A DNA stretch of 29,257 nucleotides from M3007 sp046155725 (GCA_046155725.1 JBJXFT010000390.1:1-29257); one strand, 5' to 3'; numbered from the stretch's first letter, positions 7,954 through 15,870 are shown. The notes: generated by a model not told the origin, from the sequence alone. Program-made: numbers and translations.

Positions 7954-9537
7954 TCAATCTTTGACAAACCTCGCCGCGAACAGCTCCGCGCCCGAAGTCT
8001 GCACCTCCACGAAATACGTTCCGGGCAGCAAATGGCCCACATTCAAAACCTCCCGGCAGATGCCCGGCTGAATGTCTTTTTTCTCGCCGTACATCTTCAC
8101 TATCTGCCCGTTCGGGGCGACGACGCTGACGCGGTAATTTGCCTTTTCCAGAAGGTCGAACTGTATTTCCACAAAATCCTGCGCCGGGTTGGGGAACAGC
8201 CTGAGTGGTTCAACGCTTTGGCTTTCGGGAACAAACGGCAGCGCGGAGCTGAGCAGCGTGCTGTCGAGGACGATATTTTCGTCACCCGCCTGGTAGGCCA
8301 AATAGGCAAAATACACCAGCATCATCTCGTCGGTCGTGGCCTCGCCTTGCGTCACCGTTTGGGGCGGGAAACTTGGCTGGTGCGGATTGTTCGCCGTGTT
8401 GTCGTAGGTCGCGTAAGCGTGGAGTTTGGTGCCGAGGGGAAGTTTTTGCACCTTTTGAAGGAAATACCCGCCTTGCCAATGAAAGTCCCAATCGTTGATT
8501 CGGATAAGCGGGATGGTATCGTTTTGGAGGGTCACGCCGTAGCACACGATGCTGCGCCCAATGAGGTGCATGTGCGGGGCCACGCTGACTATGGAGGCGT
8601 TTTGCGGCAGGGTGAATTTGGCGTGATAGGTTTTTACCTCGTTGGGGGGAATGTTGAGCGGGCCGTTTTCAAGCGAGAGCGGCGTGTGGTTGAGGATGGG
8701 GGCGAGTTTTACCTCACGGATGCCTTGGTTGCTGGGCGTGAAAAAGAAGTTCAGCCGCGTCTGGTCGCTCATGCCCGTCGTGCCTTTTGGATAGTGCATC
8801 TGCACGATGAGGTCGGCCCCCGGGCTTAGTTTCACTCCCATGAACGGCGGCACGAGCGTCGTTCGAGACCCCGGCACCCAAGCGCCCACGAGCCTTGCGC
8901 CGTTCACGCCGGGGCCACCGAAATTGACGTAGCCTGGCTCGTTGGGCGTTTGCGCGTCCAGGATTTTGGCCTGCCCGGTCGTGTCTTCGTAAATCAAGAT
9001 GTGGTGTACCACCTCGTGGTTGCCGGGCATGGCTTCGAGGCCGCGCAGATAGGCTACTTGATTGAGGCCGTTGGGGATGACGAAACACCGGTACTCGTCG
9101 TCGGTGGCCGTAACGGTGTAGAAGGGGGTCATGAGGATATGGTCGGGCATCCCTACTTCCGATTCGGGGTTGAACACCGGGTCGGGCGGGGCTTGGCTCA
9201 GGTCGCCGGAAGGCGCGCCCGCATCTACCCAATCGCTGATGCGCTGGATTTCGGTGTCGCTCAGGCGGTTTTCGTGGGCGTAGCTTTGGTAGCTGGGGTC
9301 GGGCTTCCACGGCGGCATCCGCTTGGCGGTGGTTTCTTCTTGCATCTGAAATCGGTTGCTGAACGCATTGGCGTACCCGATGAGCGAGAAGTGGCCGAGG
9401 CCACCATCGCGGTGGCATTTTGCGCAGTTTTCGTAGAGAATGGGCGCAATGTCGGTGGCCCAGTTGATGCCTTGGGCTTGGGCGGCTAAAGCGGAGGCCG
9501 CCAACAGGAGGGCGGGGAGGATGTGTTTGAGTTGCAT
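7954..9537 (-). CDS. secreted cytochrome c/PHM-like copper monooxygenase with T9SS tail
   Basis: A 527-residue multidomain exported protein. After a signal peptide (about 1-22) comes a short cytochrome c-like heme site CAKCH (C38, C41, H42). The central part (about 120-420) matches ascorbate-dependent copper type II monooxygenases: the His pair in EVVHHILIYED (H178, H179), QMHYPKG (H248), PHMHLIG (H322, H324) and TDEMM (M405 or M406). These correspond to the CuH and CuM ligands of peptidylglycine hydroxylating monooxygenase. The C-terminus starts with LRLFPNPAQD at about 445 and ends as a T9SS type A sorting domain. The product is therefore probably sent to the cell surface. The ATG at 9537 opens the signal peptide; a longer frame to 9654 would overlap the upstream gene. 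It lies 40 bp downstream of the hydroxylase gene, probably in the same operon. Substrate unknown. Confidence 0.87.
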   Translation of the reverse strand: MQLKHILPALLLAASALAAQAQGINWATDIAPILYENCAKCHRDGGLGHFSLIGYANAFSNRFQMQEETTAKRMPPWKPDPSYQSYAHENRLSDTEIQRISDWVDAGAPSGDLSQAPPDPVFNPESEVGMPDHILMTPFYTVTATDDEYRCFVIPNGLNQVAYLRGLEAMPGNHEVVHHILIYEDTTGQAKILDAQTPNEPGYVNFGGPGVNGARLVGAWVPGSRTTLVPPFMGVKLSPGADLIVQMHYPKGTTGMSDQTRLNFFFTPSNQGIREVKLAPILNHTPLSLENGPLNIPPNEVKTYHAKFTLPQNASIVSVAPHMHLIGRSIVCYGVTLQNDTIPLIRINDWDFHWQGGYFLQKVQKLPLGTKLHAYATYDNTANNPHQPSFPPQTVTQGEATTDEMMLVYFAYLAYQAGDENIVLDSTLLSSALPFVPESQSVEPLRLFPNPAQDFVEIQFDLLEKANYRVSVVAPNGQIVKMYGEKKDIQPGICREVLNVGHLLPGTYFVEVQTSGAELFAARFVKD

Positions 9538-9577
9538 AATTATTTGAGCATGAAAATTTTGAAAAGCAAATTGAATG

Positions 9578-10429
9578 TCAGGGCTTGCCGGGGTTGGGCA
9601 TTGGGTATTCCTTTGTTTGCCACGACTCAGCGCGGTTGGACATTGGATATTCAAAGTCTTTCATCCGCCCATGCACCTCATCCGCTTTTTGCAAACTATC
9701 GGCACGCAGCGTACCGCACAGGCGGTCCCAAAAAGTGAAGTACAGGCCGTAGTTGCCCTCGAATTTTTCGTGGTGGAGGTTGTGGTACACCGAAGTGTTG
9801 AGCCATTTTCCGAGCGGGTGCTCGTAGAGTTTTCGGGGAAAAAGTTCGTAGCCGAGGTGCCCATACACGTTGAAAAGGAGCATCATGGTCACAAAGCCAA
9901 AAAACGAAATCGGGTGCAGCGGCATGACAAGGAGCAAGATGGGAATGATGCCCGCCTCAGCTACCGCTTCCAAAGGATGGAATGCAAATGCCGCCCACGG
10001 CGAGGGGTTCACCGAGCGGTGGTGCGTCAGGTGTACCCGTCGGTAAAGAATGGGCAAGTGCATCAGCCGGTGGATCCAGTAGAAATAAGCGTCGTGCACC
10101 AGCAGCGTGAGCGGTATGCTGAGCAATACCCACGCCAGACCGTAGCGGTCTATGTCGGTGTAAAACTGGGTGTGTTCGTGGAACGAAGTGCCGAGGCACA
10201 GCCAGGCCACTGCGCCAAAAATCAGCGACGTGAGCGCAGAGTGGCCAATCTCCCGTTGATAATCGGTAGGGGTGGGGAATCGCTGCTGGATTTTGCGGAA
10301 CAGCCAGGCGCGGCGTTTCCAGACATAAAAAACACCATACACGATGGCCGAAAGCAGCACATAGCGGCCAAAAACAAACAGCGGCATCAGCAGCCATTGA
10401 AAAGCGGAAAACTCGGTCGGGTTGAACAT
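9578..10429 (-). CDS. fatty acid hydroxylase/sterol desaturase family membrane protein
   Basis: A 283-residue integral membrane di-iron oxygenase. Histidine clusters typical of the family are visible: HDAYFYWIHRLMH (112-124), HLTHH (133-137), a His in AFAFHPLEA (about 151) and HNLHH (216-220). Several hydrophobic helices separate them. It would hydroxylate a lipid at the inner membrane; the substrate is not predictable. The ATG at 10429 gives the normal N-terminus and sits 77 bp downstream of a perfect -7 box. The last 25 or so residues after HGRMKDFEYP are unlike the family and are encoded by two copies of an 18-bp repeat. The original C-terminus therefore appears to have been extended by repeat DNA. 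It is followed at 40 bp by the copper monooxygenase gene. Confidence 0.9.
   Translation of the reverse strand: MFNPTEFSAFQWLLMPLFVFGRYVLLSAIVYGVFYVWKRRAWLFRKIQQRFPTPTDYQREIGHSALTSLIFGAVAWLCLGTSFHEHTQFYTDIDRYGLAWVLLSIPLTLLVHDAYFYWIHRLMHLPILYRRVHLTHHRSVNPSPWAAFAFHPLEAVAEAGIIPILLLVMPLHPISFFGFVTMMLLFNVYGHLGYELFPRKLYEHPLGKWLNTSVYHNLHHEKFEGNYGLYFTFWDRLCGTLRADSLQKADEVHGRMKDFEYPMSNRAESWQTKEYPMPNPGKP
9593..9652. repeat. two copies of an 18-bp repeat inside the hydroxylase 3' end
   Basis: GTTGGGCATTGGGTATTC (9593-9610) and GTTGGACATTGGATATTC (9635-9652) match at 16 of 18 positions. On the coding strand they encode EYPMPN and EYPMSN near the C-terminus. Similar ATTGGATATTC/CAATGTCC strings are common as intergenic repeats in Bacteroidota. 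Confidence 0.85.
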
Positions 10430-10506
10430 GGCAGAGGGTGGGTTGGATGGTGAAAAGGTTCGCAGGTTTGATGGTTCGATAAAAACTCCATCCGCGGACG
10501 CTGATT

Positions 10507-10514
10507 CAAAGGTA
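10507..10514 (-). promoter_or_regulatory. -7 promoter box of the hydroxylase operon
   Basis: The minus strand reads TACCTTTG, a perfect match to TAnnTTTG. It would give a leader of roughly 70 nt to the ATG at 10429. The -33 element is not clear. Confidence 0.55.
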
Positions 10515-10651
10515 AATGCCCGCTTCCCTGACGCGCCATCCTCGCTCAACCAGCCACCGCATTTCGTCAACCAACGGCAGCCGCTCCCCCCGATGGTTGA
10601 GCAAACACGCCCACAGGTTGAAGCCATTTTTTTCGCCCCTTTGCCCGCCCC

Positions 10652-10659
10652 CACCTTTG
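10652..10659 (+). promoter_or_regulatory. possible -7 box of the lipoprotein gene
   Basis: CACCTTTG differs from TAnnTTTG only in the first base. It would give a leader of about 100 nt before the start at 10767. Confidence 0.35.
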
Positions 10660-10766
10660 TGTCATCACAAACGGTTGATGGCCATGTCAGTCTAACAAAT
10701 ACCAGACTGTGGGGCCAAATCCACCAATCACCTATTCCACAACTCAACATTCTTAACCACTCACTC

Positions 10767-11501
10767 ATGTTTATGAAAAGCAATCAAAAAAATCTGCTGC
10801 CCCTGTTCGCTCTCCTGTTCTTCGCTGCCTTGGCCGCACTCACTTCTTGCCGCAAAGACCCCCATGAAGTCATCGAACTCCTCTCCAACAGCGAGGCCAC
10901 CGAAATCATCGAAGATGCCGTGGCCAGCAGAACCGCAGGCTTCACCGCTCCCACCGTTGACGCGGCGGCCCTCGTGGAAACCTACCTCAACAGCTGCGGT
11001 ACGCCCGGAGACACCAGCATCAACAAGACCAAAAGCAGCGGCGTGGCCACCTACGACTACACTTTTGGCATGGATTGGCTCGTGACTTGCTCCAACCTTG
11101 GTGTGCCGCAGTCGGCCAACGTCGGCATCGCAGGCAATGGCGATTTCGCCAGCCCCCACTGGACCGGCACCGAGGCCACCATCGGCGACCTCACATTCAC
11201 CGGCCTCAGCCCGCAGGAAGCAGCCTATACTGTCAACGGCTCCTACGACCTCGCGGGCAACCTCACCGGGAGCCTCCGCAACGTATCGCCGAGTTTCGAT
11301 TGCACCGTCGCGCTGGAACTCACCAACTTGACGATGGACAAGTCCACCTACAAAATCACCGGCGGCGGCGGCACGGCCACCGTGACGGCCAGCACGGCCA
11401 ACGGCCAAACCAAAACCCTCAACGGAACGCTCGTTTTCAACGGCAACGGCTCGGCTACCGTGACGGTGAACGGGCACGAACACACGTTTCAGTGGCAATA
11501 A
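10767..11501 (+). CDS. hypothetical lipoprotein
   Basis: A 244-residue protein with a lipoprotein signal sequence: basic start, hydrophobic core and lipobox LTSC followed by RKD. The cysteine is at about residue 30. The mature part is Thr/Ser/Gly-rich with repeated beta-strand patterns and no recognisable catalytic motif. It contains a Cys pair (in NSCGTPG and VTCSNLG) and a third Cys in SFDCTV. It is probably attached to the outer or inner membrane. The start may be the ATG at 10767 or the one at 10773 (MKSNQKN); in-frame sequence back to 10422 shows no coding character and crosses the predicted promoter. No family can be named. Confidence 0.8.
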   Translation: MFMKSNQKNLLPLFALLFFAALAALTSCRKDPHEVIELLSNSEATEIIEDAVASRTAGFTAPTVDAAALVETYLNSCGTPGDTSINKTKSSGVATYDYTFGMDWLVTCSNLGVPQSANVGIAGNGDFASPHWTGTEATIGDLTFTGLSPQEAAYTVNGSYDLAGNLTGSLRNVSPSFDCTVALELTNLTMDKSTYKITGGGGTATVTASTANGQTKTLNGTLVFNGNGSATVTVNGHEHTFQWQ

Positions 11502-11581
11502 TGTACCGGCTGCTTTATCTGTCGGCAAGTTTGGCACTTGAATCGAGCGGGCTTCTCTAAAAGCCTCTTTGAAAAAAAAAG

Positions 11582-11620
11582 AATATCCGCTTTGTGGCTT
11601 TGCGCTACAGAGCGGATATT
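11582..11620 (-). terminator. hairpin terminator for leftward transcription
   Basis: Arms 11582-11597 and 11605-11620 pair over 16 positions with two G-U wobbles and a 7-nt loop. On the minus strand the hairpin is followed by a run of nine T (11572-11580 are A on the plus strand), so it should stop leftward transcripts from the Rieske gene. It may also act as a weaker stop for the lipoprotein transcript. Confidence 0.6.
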
Positions 11621-11710
11621 TGCGTTTGAAAAGTCGTGTTGAAAAGATTAAAACCCTAAGGTGACCTGTACTCGTATAAGCGTATAAATCACTCAAAACA
11701 AAAAAAGAAT

Positions 11711-11799
11711 TGGTTCCAGTCCCTTGGAACTATAGTACGGTAGGAAGATTGTTTTCATTTGGTATTGAGCCGCTCGACGCAATGTCGAGCGGTTTTTTT
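11711..11799 (+). ncRNA. candidate small RNA ending in a rho-independent terminator
   Basis: The segment starts with a hairpin of GTTCCA and TGGAAC (11713-11730, 6-nt loop) and ends with a perfect intrinsic terminator, with about 40 nt of unpaired-looking sequence between. It is more than 200 nt past the lipoprotein stop. No clear promoter was found, so it may instead be the far 3' end of the lipoprotein mRNA. No Rfam family was recognised. Confidence 0.25.
11770..11799 (+). terminator. rho-independent terminator
   Basis: Perfect 9-bp GC-rich stem (CCGCTCGAC, 11770-11778; GTCGAGCGG, 11784-11792) with a 5-nt loop, followed by seven T. It ends rightward transcription just before the 3' end of the Rieske gene. 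Confidence 0.9.
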
Positions 11800-11815
11800 A
11801 TGCCCACAATCGCCA

Positions 11816-12901
11816 TCACCCCAAAACCTCCGCCAACAGCGAATGGAAATGGTGCGTGCCCTGCTCCCGCTGGGGCGCGTATCGGCCATGCGCGTAGAAA
11901 CGCGAACGAATGCCGCGCTGCACGTTTTCCACCACCTCTTCGTCTTCGAGTTCCACCTGCCCGAGGCCGTCGCCCGCGCCCGTTCCCAATTTCGATTCGT
12001 CCAAAACATAGACCAGGAAACGCACCTTGCAGGTGCCAACGCTTTGCGGCTCCACCACATTGAGCGAAAGCCCCCAGGGGTAAAAGTTGAACATCATGTT
12101 GGGGAACACCCAGAAATAATAGGCGGCCACGTCCTTGCCAAAATCGGGCGAATCGGGCGGCAAATCAAAGCAAGCGTCGCCCTTTTTTCCGATGCCGAGT
12201 TGGAGGTTGGCGAACCGGAAAATCTCGGTGGTGTAGCTCCCCCAATCCAGCACCGCGCTCAGGCTGCCGTGCACGAAGGGGATGTGGAAGCCTTCGAGAT
12301 AGTTCTCGCAGTAGAGCGCCCAATTGGCGTTCACGTTGTAATCGTTGGAAAGTTCGGGGCGAAATTCGAGCCTGTCCATCCTGAATGTCTTCGGGAGTCG
12401 CTGCATCATTTCGCCCAAGAATTTTTCGGGCGGCACGGCGGGGTTCAGCGAACTGAAAAGCAAATCGCCCCATCGAAAAAGAGGCAGTTGCTTCAAATCG
12501 TCGGCCTCCGTCGGGAAGTTTTCCACCTCCGAAAATTCGGGCATGAACTGGAATTTTCCGTCCAGCCCAAACACCCGCCCGTGATAGCGGCAGCGCAGTT
12601 GGCTCGATGTGCAAGGCTCGTAGGCGAGCAAATTGCCCCGGTGCGTACACACATTGGACATACAGTGCAGTGCGCCCACCTTGTCGTGCGAAAGCAGGAG
12701 GGGTTCGTTCAAATACCCCTCCAGCAGCATGAAAGGCCACACGCTGCCCGGCTCGGCCACCCGGCCCGTGTCGCCCACAAACTGCCACGAAGGGGCGAAG
12801 ATTTTTTCCTTTGCTTCTTCAAAAATGGCCGGACTGGTGTACACCTCTGTGGAGATGGTGCGGGCGCGGGCGATGTTGGGGTCAATAAAAAAACGAGGCA
12901 T
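11816..12901 (-). CDS. Rieske non-heme iron oxygenase, alpha subunit
   Basis: A 361-residue oxygenase of the aromatic-ring-hydroxylating or choline/carnitine-monooxygenase-like group. The Rieske [2Fe-2S] ligands are in CTHRGN (C85, H87) and CRYHG (C104, H107). The catalytic iron site is ENYLEGFHIPFVH with E203, H206 and H211, and an acidic cluster (about 325-331, in LEDEEVVENVQRG) can supply the carboxylate ligand. Such enzymes need a reductase, which is not encoded nearby. The ATG at 12901 gives the normal N-terminus. Its likely promoter at 12968 places the GGAATGC repeats inside the 5' leader. The substrate cannot be read from the sequence; the NYLEGFHIPFVH motif is close to that of quaternary-amine oxygenases, but this is suggestive only. 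Confidence 0.93.
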   Translation of the reverse strand: MPRFFIDPNIARARTISTEVYTSPAIFEEAKEKIFAPSWQFVGDTGRVAEPGSVWPFMLLEGYLNEPLLLSHDKVGALHCMSNVCTHRGNLLAYEPCTSSQLRCRYHGRVFGLDGKFQFMPEFSEVENFPTEADDLKQLPLFRWGDLLFSSLNPAVPPEKFLGEMMQRLPKTFRMDRLEFRPELSNDYNVNANWALYCENYLEGFHIPFVHGSLSAVLDWGSYTTEIFRFANLQLGIGKKGDACFDLPPDSPDFGKDVAAYYFWVFPNMMFNFYPWGLSLNVVEPQSVGTCKVRFLVYVLDESKLGTGAGDGLGQVELEDEEVVENVQRGIRSRFYAHGRYAPQREQGTHHFHSLLAEVLG

Positions 12902-12904
12902 TAT

Positions 12905-12966
12905 GGAATGCGGAATGCGGAATTAGGGGAATGCGGAATCCCGAGTGCGGAATATGGAATTGGAAG
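12905..12966. repeat. degenerate 7-bp repeat (GGAATGC) in the Rieske leader
   Basis: Repeated GGAAT-containing units (GGAATGC, GGAATGC, GGAATT, GGAATGC, GGAATC, GGAATAT, GGAATT) occur immediately upstream of the Rieske start codon. Small open frames across it arise only from the repeat. Confidence 0.9.
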
Positions 12967-12967
12967 C

Positions 12968-12975
12968 CAAAGGTG
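12968..12975 (-). promoter_or_regulatory. probable -7 box of the Rieske gene
   Basis: The minus strand reads CACCTTTG, one mismatch to TAnnTTTG. A TCTG near-match to the -33 TTTG lies about 18 bp upstream (12994-12997). The leader would be about 60 nt. Confidence 0.4.
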
Positions 12976-13038
12976 AAAAAACTGTTCGAAAAACAGACTT
13001 TTATGGTCGCCACCTTGCATAACATTTGCCCACAACAA

Positions 13039-13073
13039 CAACGGGCCTCCCACGAATCGCAGGAGGCCCGTTG
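13039..13073 (-). terminator. hairpin after the TPR gene
   Basis: A perfect 12-bp stem (CAACGGGCCTCC, 13039-13050; GGAGGCCCGTTG, 13062-13073) with an 11-nt loop lies just past the stop of the leftward TPR gene. No T run follows, so it may act as a terminator or an mRNA 3' end stabiliser. Confidence 0.6.
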
Positions 13074-13100
13074 CCTATTCGGCACTTTGAAAAACAGTCC

Positions 13101-14789
13101 TCAATTTTTGCCGCCGCCACCATTGGGCGAAGTGTCTTTGCCAAATGCCTCGCGCATCTCGGTGATGGTTTGCAATTGGGCGGGGTCGGCTTCGAGCACC
13201 TGCCATTTGTCCATCACTGGGTTGAACTTAGCGGAATCCACTTTCACGAAGTAGCAGTAAGCCATGTACTGGTAGGCCTTAAGGAGGTCTTTTTTGTTTT
13301 TCTCCGTGTCAATTTCGGCCACCTCAGTATATTTTTCGTAGTAGCCCAGCGCCTTGCCGTATTGGTTTGCAAGTTCGGGGTGTACCGCGATGGAATCGGG
13401 CGAAGGGTCCAGTTTTTCTGCTGATTTTGCCGCCCATAGCCAGCCGATGCCGGCCTTTGGGTTCATCTCCGTCACTTTCGCAAAAGCCATTTCGGCATTC
13501 TGGAAGTGCATAGAGTCTTCTTTGCAAAAATAGTGGCGCATCCCCAAGGTGTACCATTCGGTAGCCTTCGGGGTAGCCACCGAGTCGAGGTACATTTTGT
13601 AAGTTTTCAGTGCGCCGCAGTAGTTTTTGCGGGTCCATTCGAGTTTGTCAATGTCTTCGTAGAGCGACCATTTGCTGCTGTCCATGTCTACCACTTTCAG
13701 GTAGTCGTTGATGGCTTGGGCGGTGTCGCCCTTGGTTTGCAGCAGCAACTTGGCGTGGTACTCATAATCGGAGGCCAATACCCTTTCGGGCGGCACAATT
13801 TTGAAATAATCGTTCAGGGTTTTCAGGCCGCGCTCGTAGTTCCCATTGTCAAAATCGCAGTAGGCTTGCAAGCGGCGCTGATAGTTTTTGCTGGGGTCTT
13901 TTTTCAAGATTTTTTCTACGAGTTCGCTGCATGATTTGCAATCTTTGATGAGGTAGTAGCAGTTGGCGAGCTGCATCTCATCCTCGATTTTTACTTCGGC
14001 TCCTTTTTCCACCAACTCCTTGTAAGCCTTGGTGGCATCTTCCCATTTGCGCAGCGTATAGAAGAGGTACTCCGCTTTGCCGCGCAGGGCAGGGGTGTAA
14101 GTAGGGGCCACTTGGATGGCTTTGTCGTAGAAAATTATGGGCTTTTCTGGTATCTTGGCTATGCGGTATACCTTGGCCAGCATGAGTTTTGGGAGCGGGT
14201 TTTTGGGCTCCAAAACTTCTGCGAACTCGTAGTGCGACGCCGCCGGGCCCCCGCTCGACATTTCGCGGTACGCGGCGCCAAGCGCCATTTGCAAAGCAAA
14301 ATCTTTGGAAGAAACCTCCAGTGCCGCTTTGAGGTATGCTTCTGCTTTGGCGAGGTTGGGCTTTTTGGCGCCCGGCTCGATGTAGTAGAAATAAGATTCG
14401 CCCGTTTGCCGCCAAGTGGTCATGTCTTTTTTGGCGTACTTTTTTGCTTTGGCAAATTGCTTTTCGGCTTCTACCGCATTGTTTTGGAGCAAAAGCACGC
14501 GGCCATTGGCCACAAAAGCCATGGGCGCATCGGACTTTGCATCAAAAGCCGCTTTGAAATTTGTCATTGCATTTTCCTTGTCGCCTTTGGCGAGGTAGGC
14601 GTTGCCGAGGCTGAGGAAAGCGCTTTGGTCGGTAGGGTCGGCTTTGGTCAAGCCGGAAAATACGCTGATGGCCTTGTCCCAGTCTTCCAGTTGCATGGCC
14701 TCATTGCCCGCCGCATGGCTTTGGCCGAAGGCTGTTTGGGCAAAAAGGATTGCCGCGAGGAAAAGGGCTTTTTTCAGAAAAGTTGTCAT
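13101..14789 (-). CDS. periplasmic TPR-repeat protein
   Basis: A 562-residue exported protein. A signal peptide (about 1-22, cleavage near AFGQS) is followed by tandem tetratricopeptide repeats over most of the length. Recognisable units include EAMQLEDWDKAISVFSGL, GNAYLAKGDKENAMTNFKAA and YDKAIQVAPTYTPALRGKAE. The C-terminus ends in a Gly-rich tail (NGGGGKN). TPR proteins scaffold protein interactions, so no enzymatic role is expected. It lies 144 bp downstream of the PstS-like lipoprotein and in the same direction. In Bacteroidota this pair is commonly found behind exbB/exbD/tonB, which suggests an envelope-energy-related role (inference from known gene order). A weak hairpin at 14881-14910 separates the two genes. 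Confidence 0.88.
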   Translation of the reverse strand: MTTFLKKALFLAAILFAQTAFGQSHAAGNEAMQLEDWDKAISVFSGLTKADPTDQSAFLSLGNAYLAKGDKENAMTNFKAAFDAKSDAPMAFVANGRVLLLQNNAVEAEKQFAKAKKYAKKDMTTWRQTGESYFYYIEPGAKKPNLAKAEAYLKAALEVSSKDFALQMALGAAYREMSSGGPAASHYEFAEVLEPKNPLPKLMLAKVYRIAKIPEKPIIFYDKAIQVAPTYTPALRGKAEYLFYTLRKWEDATKAYKELVEKGAEVKIEDEMQLANCYYLIKDCKSCSELVEKILKKDPSKNYQRRLQAYCDFDNGNYERGLKTLNDYFKIVPPERVLASDYEYHAKLLLQTKGDTAQAINDYLKVVDMDSSKWSLYEDIDKLEWTRKNYCGALKTYKMYLDSVATPKATEWYTLGMRHYFCKEDSMHFQNAEMAFAKVTEMNPKAGIGWLWAAKSAEKLDPSPDSIAVHPELANQYGKALGYYEKYTEVAEIDTEKNKKDLLKAYQYMAYCYFVKVDSAKFNPVMDKWQVLEADPAQLQTITEMREAFGKDTSPNGGGGKN

Positions 14790-14880
14790 TGTTCGGAAAA
14801 AAAATTTGTGTTTAAGTATTTCGGCACGCCTCGCGCACCTGTATTTTTAAAGGGGGCGAAGTTCCGTTTTTACAGACGCG

Positions 14881-14910
14881 GTTCGGGAGGAAAAATCAAC
14901 AATCCCGAAC
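14881..14910 (-). terminator. possible attenuating hairpin between the PstS-like and TPR genes
   Basis: GTTCGGGA (14881-14888) pairs with TCCCGAAC (14903-14910) around a 14-nt loop. There is no T run. It could reduce read-through between the two genes. Confidence 0.35.
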
Positions 14911-14933
14911 TGGTTTGGGCAAACGTTTGAATC

Positions 14934-15863
14934 TTACTTGCTTGTCTTGACCAAGCGCGTCACGGCGTTGGCGGGCAAAAGACCGTCTTTGAGCATGATG
15001 CGCTGGCCGTCTTTTGCCAAATAGGAGGCAAAGCCTGCGCCGAGGCCGTTGCGCCTCCCTTGTGCGTTGATGATGTAAATGGTGCGCTTGAACGGGTAAT
15101 CGCCCGTGGCGAGATAGGCTTGATAGGGGCCGTAGCCTCTTTTCCCGGTCTCTTTGGCGATGTCGGCGATGTTGATTTCGCGCATAAATTTTTGCACCCC
15201 GCCGTCGTCCGTGTCCGAAATCCAGTTGGCCGCGATGATACCGATGGCGCTTTTGTTTTTGCCCACATAAGCAATCACCTCGGCATTGGTATTCAGCGCG
15301 GTGGCTTGCTTGGTTATCTCTTGGCCTGATATGACCGAATCGCGCGCATAGCGGAGCGTGCCGCTGAGCGGGTTGTCGAATACCAATTGAATATCGCCCA
15401 GTGCAGATTTTGGGTTTATGTCTTTCCAGGTTTTCGCGGTGCCGCTGAGGATGTCGCGCACTTGCTGCGCGGTGAGCACCGAGTCGTGGTTGGCTGGGTG
15501 CAGCACAAAAGCAAGGGCATCATAGGCTATGGGCGTGGTGGGCGGAGTGAATCCCCGCGACTGGAAATACTCCAGTTCTTTGGTGTTCAGCTGTCGGCCA
15601 ATGACAATTACCTGCACCGAGTCGTTGATGAGCGCATTCACCGCCTCGCCTTCTGACACGTAGCGCGGGTTGATTTTGGCGGTGCGGTAAATGGAGTCGA
15701 ACACGTCAATGCAAGAAGCGATAACGGGCCGGTAGCCTTCTTCCACGGCCACCGAGATTTCGCCCGTAGTGATGGTGTCAAGCACTTTGCCCGATTTGTC
15801 GCGCTCGGCGCAAGAGGCCCAAAAGAGCGATGCTGCTGCCAGGATGAAAAAATTGCGAAGCAT
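14934..15863 (-). CDS. PstS-like substrate-binding lipoprotein
   Basis: A 309-residue lipoprotein with lipobox FWASC (Cys about 18). The mature part resembles the periplasmic phosphate-binding (PBP-like type 2) fold: an early strand and helix around SVAVEEGYRPVIASCIDVF, a hinge-like segment IAYDALAFVLHPANHD, and LSGTLRYARDSV in the second lobe. No pstC, pstA or pstB permease genes are nearby, so it is unlikely to be part of a phosphate ABC importer. Homologues in Bacteroidota often sit between TonB/ExbD and TPR genes, as seen with the TPR gene downstream here. The ligand is unknown. The ATG at 15863 is preceded by three copies of AACGATG. Confidence 0.85.
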   Translation of the reverse strand: MLRNFFILAAASLFWASCAERDKSGKVLDTITTGEISVAVEEGYRPVIASCIDVFDSIYRTAKINPRYVSEGEAVNALINDSVQVIVIGRQLNTKELEYFQSRGFTPPTTPIAYDALAFVLHPANHDSVLTAQQVRDILSGTAKTWKDINPKSALGDIQLVFDNPLSGTLRYARDSVISGQEITKQATALNTNAEVIAYVGKNKSAIGIIAANWISDTDDGGVQKFMREINIADIAKETGKRGYGPYQAYLATGDYPFKRTIYIINAQGRRNGLGAGFASYLAKDGQRIMLKDGLLPANAVTRLVKTSK

Positions 15864-15870
15864 ATTTAGG

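Larger units (their letters stand above)
10430..10766. other. divergent intergenic region
   Basis: A 337-bp gap between the divergent hydroxylase and lipoprotein genes. It contains one perfect minus-strand -7 box (10507-10514) and one near-match on the plus strand (10652-10659). Open frames that cross it have no family signal and no matching start context. Nothing else was recognised. Confidence 0.6.
11502..11815. other. gap with two hairpins and a possible small RNA
   Basis: A 314-bp stretch between the lipoprotein and the convergent Rieske gene. It holds a 16-bp-stem hairpin at 11582-11620, a small hairpin at 11713-11730 and a strong rho-independent terminator at 11770-11799. Two hairpins far from either stop codon are more than is needed to end two convergent genes. 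Confidence 0.6.

Noticed and set aside
11711..11799. tRNA gene or fragment
   Set aside because: The GTTCCA/TGGAAC hairpin has some T-arm look, but no acceptor, D or anticodon arm can be folded around it.
11759..12976. 405-codon open frame on the plus strand
   Set aside because: Opposite the Rieske oxygenase and running through a terminator and the GGAATGC repeats.
14934..15863. Phosphate ABC importer component (pstS)
   Set aside because: No pstC/pstA/pstB genes nearby, and the TPR neighbour fits a different Bacteroidota cluster, so only a PstS-like call was made.
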